A DNA stretch of 64,000 nt from an uncultured Caldilinea sp. (lineage in GTDB: Bacteria; Chloroflexota; Anaerolineae; Caldilineales; Caldilineaceae): the NCBI RefSeq assembly GCF_937128415.1, contig NZ_CAKZMJ010000006.1, positions 30,001-94,000 of the forward strand, read 5' to 3'. Below the pieces are notes generated by a model. That model was not told where the DNA came from. It worked only from the letters and a program-made list of their open reading frames with translations, and made no database searches. Position 1 is the stretch's first letter; every line of letters begins with the position of its first letter. Positions 1-15,933 of this stretch are shown here, piece after piece. The translations under genes and the position numbers were made by a program.

Positions 1-780
<780 letters not shown>

Positions 781-795
781 AGAAAGCCTGTTTTT

Positions 796-1812
<1,017 letters not shown>

Positions 1813-1814
1813 CC

Positions 1815-2393
<579 letters not shown>

Positions 2394-2472
2394 AACGAGG
2401 AGACAACGGCGTCAAAAGAAAAAAGGCGACGTCGTTTTGGCGCGCCTGTCATAAGGGCGTGGATGCGCGTTT

Positions 2473-2530
2473 CGTGTTCCGTCGCGCGCTGCGCACCCTC
2501 TGAAAACACGGAACACGCAACACGCAATCG
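2473..2530. repeat. Inverted repeat followed by ACGCAACACGCA-type repeat
   Basis: Ten-base perfect arms CGTGTTCCGT (2473-2482) and ACGGAACACG (2508-2517) enclose a 25-base loop in the gap before the first GH4 gene. The right arm runs into ACACGCAACACGCAATCG, a short reiterated motif that recurs at about 10317-10360. Just upstream (2406-2443) a second weaker hairpin pairs AACGGCGTC with GACGTCGTT with one mismatch. The pair may stop transcription coming from the DUF4870 gene; no clean T-run is present. Confidence 0.55.
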
Positions 2531-2563
2531 ATAAATTGCCTGAACTTGAGGAGCAATGACTTT

Positions 2564-3886
<1,323 letters not shown>

Positions 3887-3904
3887 AACATTGAATTCGT
3901 ATTC

Positions 3905-4020
3905 TGAGAGCGGCTCGCAGCCGCACGTTCTCGGTGGGATCGGGCGGCCCCTCCCCCCTGGCCCCCTCTCCCAATGCTGGGAGAGGGGGAAGCGCAGCTG
4001 CGAAATGCGCCTACGAATTG
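3905..4020. repeat. Dispersed mosaic repeat, copy A
   Basis: Between the two GH4 genes. It holds the palindrome-rich blocks seen also at 38181-38590: GCGGCTCGCAGCCGCACGTTCT, a block ending CCCAATGCTGGGAGAGGGGG, and GAAGCGCAGCTGCGAAATGCGCCTACG. The blocks can each fold into a GC-rich stem. No coding sequence is supported here. Confidence 0.7.
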
Positions 4021-4150
4021 CCAGAACCGTTCGTTAGAGCGCCCGGGAAGGCCTGGCCGAAACGCCAACGGCGCCCTGGGAATTCGACGCCTATGCACTG
4101 AAATTGATTACTTTGCAACCGACTCAAGATTGAGAAAGGACGCTGTTCTC

Positions 4151-5473
<1,323 letters not shown>

Positions 5474-5561
5474 AAAGTTTCACTGCAGAGGCGCAGCGTG
5501 CGTAGAGGCATGAAATTCTGCGCCTTTGCGATCCATTTCAACACATCGCAAGGATCGACCC

Positions 5562-6815
<1,254 letters not shown>

Positions 6816-6869
6816 ACAATCGATTCTGCGCAAAGATATAGAGGCGCGGAGGCGCAAAGAAGAGCGATC

Positions 6870-6909
6870 ATCTTCCAGGGAGCTTTGAGCTTCCTGGAAG
6901 ATTTATTTG
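6870..6909 (+). terminator. Hairpin terminator after the fucosidase gene
   Basis: Perfect ten-base arms ATCTTCCAGG (6870-6879) and CCTGGAAGAT (6893-6902), extended inward by GAGCT/AGCTT with one G-T pair, leave a TTG loop and are followed by TTATTTG. A closely related sequence occurs at 59821-59850, so this is also a small dispersed element. Confidence 0.6.
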
Positions 6910-7076
6910 CGGCGATCGCTTGGTTACAATCGCCTGCGCAATTATCAGAATCAACGCGTTCATGATAAATTGCAGCGAGGATTGGCGATCCATATCTTAA
7001 TCTTACGACAGATTCTGAAGGGGAGCTCAACTTGACGCTCCAATCCTCGTCTCAACTGCTATGAGGAGACGGTGCA

Positions 7077-8086
<1,010 letters not shown>

Positions 8087-8090
<4 letters not shown>

Positions 8091-9070
8091 GCCGACGAAT
8101 TGTTCGCGTGTTTTGGGTGACGCTGTTGCTGTTCGGCATGGCGGCGACGGCAGCGCAAGCGCAGGAGGAACTTCCACCGCCTGCATCACCGGCCGCCTAT
8201 CGCCAGGCGCTGGAGGAAGCTTACGCGCTGCTGCAAAAAGAGCCGCCTGCTTTCGAGGAAGCGCAGCAGCGGCTGGCCGCCATCCCACGCGTCTCTTTGA
8301 AAAATGGCGAGATTTTGTCTGTCTCCTCTCCCCTGGATGGCGGAGAGACGCCGTTCGATGTGGAGGCCGCCCGACAGCGGCTGCGTCTCGTCATCGCCCA
8401 GCTCGACGCCGCCGGCGACGACCGCACTGCAGAGCGGCTGGCGACGTTGGAGCGCGTCTTCGCCGCGCCGGCGTTTCAACAGCGCCCCTCCTGGCTCGAT
8501 CCACTGCGACGCTGGCTGGCCGAGCTGTTCGAGCGGCTCTTTGCCCGTGCACCGGTCGGCGCAGCACCAGGACCACTCGGTCAGAGTGCAGCGCAGGTTG
8601 CAGGGTGGATCGTCGTCGCTCTGGCCGGTGCTGTGCTGCTTTTTCTGCTAACGCGCTGGCTCCAAACGATGGTGCGCGCCTTTGTCGGAGACGTCGGCCG
8701 CGCGCGGCAGGAAACCGACCCCCTTCCCGCCACGCCTGCGGCGGCGCGGCAGGCGGCGGCGCGCTCCGCCGAGCAGGGCGCCTATCGCACAGCCGTGCGC
8801 TACCTCTATCTGGCCGCGCTGCTGACGCTCCAGGAGCGGCGTCTCATTCCTCGCGACCCCAGCCTCACCAACCGCGAGCTGCTGACGCGCGCGCCGGCTC
8901 ACCACCCCATCCGCGCGCCGTTGGGCGAGGTCGTGGCGGTCTTCGACGAGGTCTGGTATGGCCTGCGCGAGCCGGATGTCGCCGCCTTTCAGCGCTATCA
9001 GCATGTCGTCCATGAATTAGAGACGCTGGCGCAAGCAGGCGACGTCCAGCAAAGGGAGGCGCCCCCATGA
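8087..9070 (+). CDS. DUF4129 domain protein
   Basis: A 327-residue membrane protein: cleavable or anchoring N-terminal hydrophobic segment (residues 7-25, ending AQAQEE), an exported helical region, one transmembrane helix (about 172-192) and a cytoplasmic C-terminal domain with YLYLAALLTLQERRLIPRD followed by SLTNRELL, the core of DUF4129. Such proteins occur next to MoxR ATPases and DUF58 proteins in many bacteria; a link to protein maturation or transglutaminase-like proteins has been proposed but not shown here. Start and stop both overlap neighbours by ATGA, a sign of translational coupling. Confidence 0.8.
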
Positions 9071-10308
9071 GCGAGCAGCTTCTCTCAATGCGTGGGCGTT
9101 TTTCTGCAATTTTGCAGCAGGGGCGGATATGGACGACGCCGCTGGCGATTGCAGCGCTCTTTGCGCTGATGATTCTGGTTGCGCTGGCGACGACGCCGCC
9201 TCCTGAACCGGTTCCCTATGACCTGGACGCCACCCATCCGGATGGTCTGCTGGCGTTGCGTCTGTGGCTGGAGGCGCTCGGCTACGATGTGCGGCGCAAC
9301 GACGGACTGCGCTTCACCATTCCGGGCGAGGCGCAGCTCCTGTTTGTGTATCCAAACCGGCTCACCTATACGGCGGAGGAGGCCGAGCATCTGCGCCGTT
9401 GGGTGGAAGCAGGTGGGACGCTGGCCCTGATCGGCCCCGGCCCAGACGACCACGCCCTGGTCGAGGCGTTTGGCGTGGCGCTCAACCCGGAGCTGCGCTA
9501 TGAACGTCGACTGGCCCAGCTTCTGCCTTTGCTGCCGGAAGGTCGCCCTGTGTATGAGCGCGACTGGTTTTCGCCGATCCAAACGCTCGACCTGAGCGAG
9601 GCGCCCCAGGCGACGCCGGTGTTGGCGCTGCTCGCCGCGTCAGAAGAAACTGCGTCGAGCAACGACTTGAAGGTGGTCGTCGCCGTACAGGCGCTGGGCG
9701 AGGGCGTGGTCTGGCATTTCGCGCCGGGCGTCGATTTCACCAACCGCAACCTGCGCGAGTTTGCACAGGGCGAGCTGGCGCCCGCCCTGCTGCGCACGAC
9801 GCCGGAGGGCGGCGGCGTCGTCTTCGATAGCTATCATCTGTTCGGCTTCAGTCGCGTCGGCGAACGCATCGCGACGCTGCAGGATTGGCTCTACCGCACG
9901 CCCACCGGCTGGGCGACGCTTTTTGGGCTGGTGATCACCGGCGTTTTTTGGGCGCTGAGCGGGCGCCGGCTGGGTCCGCCGTTGGCGTCGGCGGAGGAAA
10001 TGCGCAGGCGCGAGGCGGCTGAATACGTGCGGGCGATGGCGAACCTCTATCGCCGCGCCCAGCGCCGCGACGCCCTGGCGCAACACCACGCGCATCGGCT
10101 GAAGGTGGCTCTTGCGCGACGATTCGGCGTGCGCGCCGACCTGCCCGATGAGGAATTTCTGGAGGCGCTGGCGAGCGCGTCGCCGCCTTTGAGCGAGGCG
10201 CAGCGCGGCGACGTTTGCGAGATGCTGCGCAAGTTCTCAGGGCGTCTCAGCGAACGCGAGTTGGTCGAGCTGGCGGGCGACGTCGATGCCCTGTTAGAAT
10301 CAATTTGA
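9067..10308 (+). CDS. DUF4350 domain membrane protein
   Basis: A 413-residue protein with a first transmembrane helix (about residues 21-40), then the DUF4350 region with THPDGLLALRLWLEALGYDV and WVEAGGTLALIG (a glutamine-amidotransferase-like fold without a visible catalytic triad), a second transmembrane helix at about 280-300, and a charged cytoplasmic tail. It overlaps the DUF4129 gene by ATGA and has GGGAGG before its start. In homologous clusters this gene sits between DUF4129 and MoxR, exactly as here. The function is not known. Confidence 0.8.
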   Translation: MSEQLLSMRGRFSAILQQGRIWTTPLAIAALFALMILVALATTPPPEPVPYDLDATHPDGLLALRLWLEALGYDVRRNDGLRFTIPGEAQLLFVYPNRLTYTAEEAEHLRRWVEAGGTLALIGPGPDDHALVEAFGVALNPELRYERRLAQLLPLLPEGRPVYERDWFSPIQTLDLSEAPQATPVLALLAASEETASSNDLKVVVAVQALGEGVVWHFAPGVDFTNRNLREFAQGELAPALLRTTPEGGGVVFDSYHLFGFSRVGERIATLQDWLYRTPTGWATLFGLVITGVFWALSGRRLGPPLASAEEMRRREAAEYVRAMANLYRRAQRRDALAQHHAHRLKVALARRFGVRADLPDEEFLEALASASPPLSEAQRGDVCEMLRKFSGRLSERELVELAGDVDALLESI

Positions 10309-10316
10309 TCATGTAC

Positions 10317-10360
10317 GTCACGCATCACGCACTACGCAACACGCACTACGCAACCGCACT
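10317..10360. repeat. Reiterated CACGCANYACGCA motif
   Basis: A run of four to five imperfect units of the type CGCATCACG/CGCACTACG/CGCAACACG lies between the DUF4350 stop and the MoxR start. The same wording appears at 2510-2530. It is non-coding and non-palindromic; its role is unknown. Confidence 0.6.
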
Positions 10361-10392
10361 GCACACCACTCTTGAAACGACCGGAGCCTTTC

Positions 10393-11343
10393 ATGACGAA
10401 CCTGTTGGGTCTCTACGAACGTTTGCGTGCAGAAGCCGCCAAAGTCATCGTCGGGCAGGAAGATGTTTTCATGCAGGTGGTGATCGCCTTTCTCGCCGGC
10501 GGCCATGTGCTGTTGGAGGGCGCGCCTGGCGTGGCCAAGACGCTGATCGCCAAGACTCTGGCGCGCCTGATCGACGTCGGCTTCGCCCGCATCCAGTTCA
10601 CCGCCGACCTGATGCCGAGCGACGTGGTGGGGACGCAGGTCTTCGACCTGGCGCGCGGCAAGTTCTATCTGCGCAAAGGGCCGGTCTTCACCAACATCCT
10701 CCTTGCCGATGAGATCAACCGTGCGCCGGCCAAGACGCAGTCTGCGCTGCTGGAGGCGATGGAAGAGCGCCAGGTGAGCATCGACGGCGAGCGTCATCCC
10801 CTCGACGACCCCTTCATGGTGCTCGCCACCCAGAACCCGGTCGAATACGAGGGCACCTATCCGTTGCCGGAGGCGCAGCTGGACCGTTTTCTCTTCAAGG
10901 TGGTGGTCGGCTATCCGGACGAAGCGCATGAACAGGAGATTTTGCGCAGATACCACGCGGGTTTTGATGCGCACCATCTCGAACGCAGCGGCGTGACGCC
11001 GGTGCTGACCCCCGCCGACCTGCCGGCGATTCGCAGCGCCATTCAGGCGGTCGCCGTCGAAGAGGGGATTTTCGCCTACATCACCCGCATCGCCAACGCC
11101 ACGCGACGCAGCCCCGACCTGATTTTGGGCGGCAGCCCGCGCGCCGCCATCGCCACGCTGCTCACAGCCAAGACGCACGCAGCGCTGCACGGCCGCGACT
11201 ACGTGACGCCGGACGACGTCAAGGCGGTGATTCTCCCTATCTACCGCCATCGCATCCTTCTGCGCCCGGAGGCGGAGATCGAAGGACTGGACGCCGACGC
11301 CGTGATGCGGCGCATCATCGGCGGCGCGCCCGCCCCCCGCTGA
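10393..11343 (+). CDS. MoxR-family AAA+ ATPase
   Basis: A 316-residue AAA+ ATPase with Walker A EGAPGVAKTLIAKTLA, Walker B ILLADEINRAPAKTQSALLE, sensor 1 VLATQNPVEYEGTYPLPEAQ and a lid domain with GGSPRA. MoxR proteins act as chaperones that activate partner complexes, usually ones containing VWA-domain proteins. I chose ATG 10393; a TTG at 10372 would add seven residues. Here it follows the DUF4129/DUF4350 genes, as in many genomes, but the DUF58 (VWA-like) gene that normally comes next is absent: the following gene is an aminotransferase with its own promoter. Confidence 0.93.
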   Translation: MTNLLGLYERLRAEAAKVIVGQEDVFMQVVIAFLAGGHVLLEGAPGVAKTLIAKTLARLIDVGFARIQFTADLMPSDVVGTQVFDLARGKFYLRKGPVFTNILLADEINRAPAKTQSALLEAMEERQVSIDGERHPLDDPFMVLATQNPVEYEGTYPLPEAQLDRFLFKVVVGYPDEAHEQEILRRYHAGFDAHHLERSGVTPVLTPADLPAIRSAIQAVAVEEGIFAYITRIANATRRSPDLILGGSPRAAIATLLTAKTHAALHGRDYVTPDDVKAVILPIYRHRILLRPEAEIEGLDADAVMRRIIGGAPAPR

Positions 11344-11362
11344 GGGAAATCATAAGACGAAG

Positions 11363-11391
11363 GTGACAAAGATTCGGCGAAACGATACAAT
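11363..11391 (+). promoter_or_regulatory. Predicted promoter of the aminotransferase gene
   Basis: GTGACA (11363-11368), a spacer of 17 bases and TACAAT (11386-11391) give a near-consensus vegetative promoter about 60 bases before the aminotransferase start. It makes that gene independent of the MoxR unit. Confidence 0.6.
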
Positions 11392-11456
11392 GACGTAAAT
11401 GCAAGGGGCTGTCAGTGTAGCATTTTTGTTTGAAAAGGAGCAGAGGTGTATCGATC

Positions 11457-12656
11457 ATGCGATTGGCCAGCAGACTGAAGAATCTCGGCACAGAAACCGC
11501 CTTCGCCGTTTCTGAAGCGGCTGCGGCCTGGAAGGCGCAGGGGCATAAGGTCTATCCTTTTCATCTAGGCGACATCAACATCCCAACGCCGGCCAACATT
11601 GTAGCCGCGCAGAACAGGGCGATTGCAGAGGGCAAGACCGGCTACGCGCCGGCGGCCGGCATTCCTGCGCTGCGCCAGGCGCTGGCCGAGGTGGTGGGCG
11701 GCGAGCGCGGCCTTCGCTACGCGCCGGAGAACGTCGCCGTGCAGCCAGGTGGAAAACCGGTCGTCACGAAATTCATCCAGGCGGTGATGGAGCCGGGCGA
11801 TGAAGTGCTCTATCCTAACCCGGGCTACCCGATCTACGAGTCTCAGATCGACTATTACGGCGGCGTCGGCCTGCCGTATCGATACGTCGAAACGCCCACC
11901 GGTTTTCAGATGGACCTGGACTATCTGGAGTCGTTGATCACGCCTCGCACGCGCATCCTGATCTACAACAACTGCCAAAACCCGTTGGGGACCGAGTCCT
12001 CGCCTGCGGAGATGGAGCGGGTGGCCGAGCTGGCCATCAAGCACGACCTCTGGGTGCTCTCTGACGAGGCGTACTTCGACGTGCGTTACTCCGGCCAAAC
12101 AACCAGCATCGCCAGCCTGCCGGGGATGCAGGAGCGCACGGTGATTTTGTACACCTTCTCGAAAAAATACGCCATGACCGGCTGGCGATTGGGTGCAGCC
12201 ATCGGCCCCAAAGAGGTGATTCAGGCGATCGTGCGGCTCAACACCAATGACGAATCTTGCACAGCCCATTTTGTGCAATGGGCGGGCGTCGAGGCGCTGT
12301 GCGGCGACCAGTCCGCCGCGCGCGCCAACGTCGAGATTCTGCGCGAGCGGCGCGATGTCACCGTGGATCTGCTCCGTCAGATCGAAGGCGTGACGGTGCA
12401 CAAGCCGGAATCGACCTTCTATCTCTTTCCGAACGTCACAGGCGCCATGGAACGCCTCGGTTTCAAGAGCGTGAGCGAATTCGCCGACGCCGCTTTGAAA
12501 AACACGGGCGTTTCCTTCTGCACACGCCTGCACTTTGGCCGCCCGCTCCCCGGTGAGAAAGGTCACTACATCCGTTTCGCCTACTCCGGAATCGACGTAT
12601 CTGACATTCGTGAAGGGTTGACCCGTTTACGCGATTGGATCAACAGCGCCAGCTAA
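11457..12656 (+). CDS. Class I/II pyridoxal-phosphate aminotransferase
   Basis: A 399-residue cytosolic aminotransferase of the aspartate-aminotransferase fold. The Schiff-base lysine lies in TFSKKYAMTGWRLG, the pyridine-contacting region in YNNCQNPLGT, and the conserved Asp/Tyr in LSDEAYFDVRY. The N-terminal FHLGDINIPTPANI replaces the usual LGxGEPDF and is characteristic of the AspC/Ald-type group from Chloroflexi and Thermus. It starts at ATG 11457 with GAGG upstream. The next gene, a 2-hydroxyacid dehydrogenase, follows after 12 bases. Together they could interconvert serine or glycine, glyoxylate/hydroxypyruvate and glycerate or glycolate, but the amino acid specificity is not readable. 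Confidence 0.9.
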   Translation: MRLASRLKNLGTETAFAVSEAAAAWKAQGHKVYPFHLGDINIPTPANIVAAQNRAIAEGKTGYAPAAGIPALRQALAEVVGGERGLRYAPENVAVQPGGKPVVTKFIQAVMEPGDEVLYPNPGYPIYESQIDYYGGVGLPYRYVETPTGFQMDLDYLESLITPRTRILIYNNCQNPLGTESSPAEMERVAELAIKHDLWVLSDEAYFDVRYSGQTTSIASLPGMQERTVILYTFSKKYAMTGWRLGAAIGPKEVIQAIVRLNTNDESCTAHFVQWAGVEALCGDQSAARANVEILRERRDVTVDLLRQIEGVTVHKPESTFYLFPNVTGAMERLGFKSVSEFADAALKNTGVSFCTRLHFGRPLPGEKGHYIRFAYSGIDVSDIREGLTRLRDWINSAS

Positions 12657-12668
12657 AGGAGCCGTCCT

Positions 12669-13655
<987 letters not shown>

Positions 13656-13668
13656 GATGAGAGGCGCG

Positions 13669-14916
13669 TCATTCGGTTCGCCGCCAGGTGGATTGCATCG
13701 TGACCTGCTCTGGGTCGGTCAGGTCTAGGCTGCCCGTCCAGAGATACGTCTTCGGCCACTGCTTAAATACGGACGCCACCCAATAGAGAAAGCGCAACTC
13801 CCATTTGCTTTCGTTCGGGCGCCAGCCGCCGCCGGGCGTCAGCTGCACCTCGACGCTGCTCCCTGCGCGCTTGATCCGGTATTCGCCGGTCACGGTTCCC
13901 ACCGACGGGTCCCCGCGCAGGGTGAAAGTTCCGCTCGTTTCTGCTCCGTCCGCCAAATTGAGTAGGTGCGGCAGGGGTGGGTTGAACGCAACTGCGATCT
14001 CTCGTTGCTTGAAGGTGCGGCGCATCTGGACGATCTCCGTCCGCCCCTGGTTGTCGACCAGGTCAAAGACCAGATCGCCCAGGCGAGCTTCCTGCTCGCC
14101 GGTGCGTTCCAGCGGCGCAAGCGGACCTTCGTAGGCTGGATTTAACGTGGCGATCAGGGGGTCGGGGCTGTAGCGGGTGAAGTGCATGCGCATGCCGTCT
14201 AGAGGGATGGGCAGGGCGTCCGGCCGGCGCACCTGACCATCCACCACAATCGAGAGGTTCGTGTCCCCCTGGCGCACGAAGTAGAAGTCGTGCAAGAAAA
14301 CGAGCGGCAGCGCAGAAGGGGAGGCGGCGGCGCTGCCCATCGGAGCCAGCAGGCCAAAGGGCTTGCGCGGGCGTGCATTGCGCTCTTGGACGGTGACCTC
14401 GATGCGACGCCCCAGCAAGTCATCGAAGGCAAAGTAGGCGTCCACACCCGCAGCGTTGACCTCGAAATAAGCGTCGGTGAAGGGGCGCTCCACCATCTCC
14501 GCCAAGCCTTGACCGGCGATATCATAGGTGGCAGGGTCGAGGATCAGGCCGGGCTGATGGTACACATCGACGCGGCCATCCACGCGCCAGCCAATCACTA
14601 GCATGCCCCGACCGTGGACGGGGTCGTCGAAGACTTGCGGCTCGAAGCCCACATAGATTTCGTCCGGATCTTGCTCGAAGTTGATCAGCAACAGACGCTC
14701 CATGGGATCAATCTGCAACGAAAAGGGGGAATAAAGCCGGTCGCCCCCGTCGGCGGCGTAAATCTCCGATGGATTGGGACGAGCCGGAGCCTCGGTCTGC
14801 GTGCTCCGCGTATAAAAAAAGAATAGAGCGACGGCCACGAGACCAATGGCGGCGAGCGTCATGAAAGTTTTCAGGCCGAAGGATGGCAAAGCATTCTGAT
14901 GTTTCATGAGGCCCAT
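13669..14916 (-). CDS. Membrane-anchored extracytoplasmic protein, family not recognised
   Basis: A 415-residue protein with one N-terminal transmembrane anchor (about residues 14-33, rich in Leu/Ala/Val/Phe) and an otherwise soluble, beta-rich exported part. Short blocks such as YSPFSLQIDPMERLLLINFE, VIGWRVDGRVDVYHQPG and VFLHDFYFVRQGD alternate in a way that recalls a lipocalin-like or hydroxyneurosporene-synthase-like beta-sandwich, but I cannot assign a family. The start at 14916 is favoured by GGAG five bases before ATG; it overlaps no more than one base short of the flavodoxin stop, so the two genes are coupled. The partner suggests a redox or tetrapyrrole-related envelope job, which is inference. 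Confidence 0.65.
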   Translation of the reverse strand: MGLMKHQNALPSFGLKTFMTLAAIGLVAVALFFFYTRSTQTEAPARPNPSEIYAADGGDRLYSPFSLQIDPMERLLLINFEQDPDEIYVGFEPQVFDDPVHGRGMLVIGWRVDGRVDVYHQPGLILDPATYDIAGQGLAEMVERPFTDAYFEVNAAGVDAYFAFDDLLGRRIEVTVQERNARPRKPFGLLAPMGSAAASPSALPLVFLHDFYFVRQGDTNLSIVVDGQVRRPDALPIPLDGMRMHFTRYSPDPLIATLNPAYEGPLAPLERTGEQEARLGDLVFDLVDNQGRTEIVQMRRTFKQREIAVAFNPPLPHLLNLADGAETSGTFTLRGDPSVGTVTGEYRIKRAGSSVEVQLTPGGGWRPNESKWELRFLYWVASVFKQWPKTYLWTGSLDLTDPEQVTMQSTWRRTE

Positions 14917-14917
14917 C

Positions 14918-15562
14918 TTAGCTCCAAACGGTGTTCGCCCAGGCATGGATTCGCTCCCAATCCCGATTGTCTTCCTCAACCGCCCCGACCATCTTCGCAA
15001 TGAACCGGTCGAGGAACGAGAGGCGGCTGAAGTCCATCTTGCCCTCAAAATAGACCGTCTCGGCCTCGTTCAACAGCGGCAGCACGCTGTTCACGTAGGC
15101 GGCGCGTGCGGTTTGGCTGGCTTCGTCGTCGCCTGTGTTGAGCATGTGCACGGTGAAGAGCGCCACGGGCAGCGCACGGAGCGCAGCCTGGTTCGCCTGG
15201 ACGAAGTTCACGGCCTCGGGCAGCCAGGCGCCCATGCGAACGGCGCTGCCCAGCACGACAGCGGCGCACCCGTCCAGGCTGGGCTTCTCCTTCACCGGCC
15301 GAACATCCACGGCGTAGCCGCGGGCGGTCAGCGTTTCTGCTATGGCCTGCGCAATTTCGGCGGTGGAGCCGGCGCGAGTGGCGTAGGCGACAAGAATACG
15401 TTTCTTCATCGACGTCTCTCCTTCCAGAACGATCTCAGGGTAGTCGAATGCCGGCGTGCGGGTGGCTGCGACGCCCAGGCCGACGCCGGCCAGCGCCACG
15501 CCTGCAGCCGTCACACCGGCGGCTTTGATGAAAGTGCGGCGGGTCAGGGCTTGAGATGACAT
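14918..15562 (-). CDS. Twin-arginine-exported flavodoxin (HemG-like) protein
   Basis: A 214-residue protein. The N-terminus LTRRTFIKAAGVTAAGVALAG is a twin-arginine (Tat) signal with the RRxFxK core and a short hydrophobic stretch; the flavodoxin domain begins at about residue 52 with KKRILVAYATRAGSTAEIAQ, the FMN-phosphate loop T/S-x-x-G-S-T, and continues with VVLGSAVRMGAWL and FTVHML. This domain is like HemG-type protoporphyrinogen oxidase and short flavodoxins. Export through Tat would move it folded with FMN bound. The start at 15562 has AAGGAG seven bases upstream. It precedes the anchored unknown protein on the same strand. Confidence 0.85.
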   Translation of the reverse strand: MSSQALTRRTFIKAAGVTAAGVALAGVGLGVAATRTPAFDYPEIVLEGETSMKKRILVAYATRAGSTAEIAQAIAETLTARGYAVDVRPVKEKPSLDGCAAVVLGSAVRMGAWLPEAVNFVQANQAALRALPVALFTVHMLNTGDDEASQTARAAYVNSVLPLLNEAETVYFEGKMDFSRLSFLDRFIAKMVGAVEEDNRDWERIHAWANTVWS

Positions 15563-15605
15563 CCTTGCTCCTTGCTGAAACATACACTGCATAGCCGACG
15601 AATTG

Positions 15606-15830
15606 TCAGCTTTCCAGAGACAAAACAACATAGCCCAGGCTGTGCAGATGGCGAACCAAACCGACGATCCCGGCCTGGTCCGTGTGGATGTTCGACAGCC
15701 GCGTGGCGTCGCCATCCCAGGTCATTTTGGTTGCCGCCGGGCAATAGGCTGCGACAAATTCCTCATCCACCTGGCCTCGAACGACGATGCTGTAGACTCT
15801 TCTGTCGCCGGCGCCGGTTTTTGCATTCAT
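15606..15830 (-). CDS. Small conserved-looking protein, 74 residues
   Basis: A short cytosolic protein with the sequence features YSIVVRGQVDEEFVAAYC and SNIHTDQAGIVGLVRHLH followed by LGYVVLSLES. The TDQxGLxGLxRxLHxxG pattern resembles small ACT-like or regulatory proteins in related genomes, but I cannot name a family. It is supported by a strong AAAGGAG eight bases before the ATG at 15830 and by its position 43 bases upstream of the flavodoxin gene, in the same direction. It probably opens the three-gene unit 15830-13669. Confidence 0.65.
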   Translation of the reverse strand: MNAKTGAGDRRVYSIVVRGQVDEEFVAAYCPAATKMTWDGDATRLSNIHTDQAGIVGLVRHLHSLGYVVLSLES

Positions 15831-15871
15831 GGTCCTGCTCCTTTCCATTTCATCTTCAGTGTACGCCCGCC

Positions 15872-15906
15872 CAAATAAAAACGGACTACATGGCCATGTA
15901 GTCCGT
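15872..15906 (-). terminator. Strong intrinsic terminator of the LuxR/MalT-like gene
   Basis: A perfect 26-base palindrome with arms ACGGACTACATGG (15881-15893) and CCATGTAGTCCGT (15894-15906) is followed on the minus strand by TTTTTATTT. It lies 28 bases after the regulator stop and separates it from the flavodoxin unit. Confidence 0.9.
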
Positions 15907-15933
15907 CCGGTGAAAAAGATGGAGTTGCGTCGA

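Noticed and set aside
3974..4150. N-terminal extension of the second GH4 protein
   Set aside because: The frame stays open upstream but crosses the dispersed repeat, and family homology starts at ATG 4151, which has its own AGAAAGGA.
6912..6919. GCGATCGC octamer (HIP1-like)
   Set aside because: A single copy in 64 kb, as expected by chance in GC-rich DNA; no sign of the cyanobacterial enrichment.
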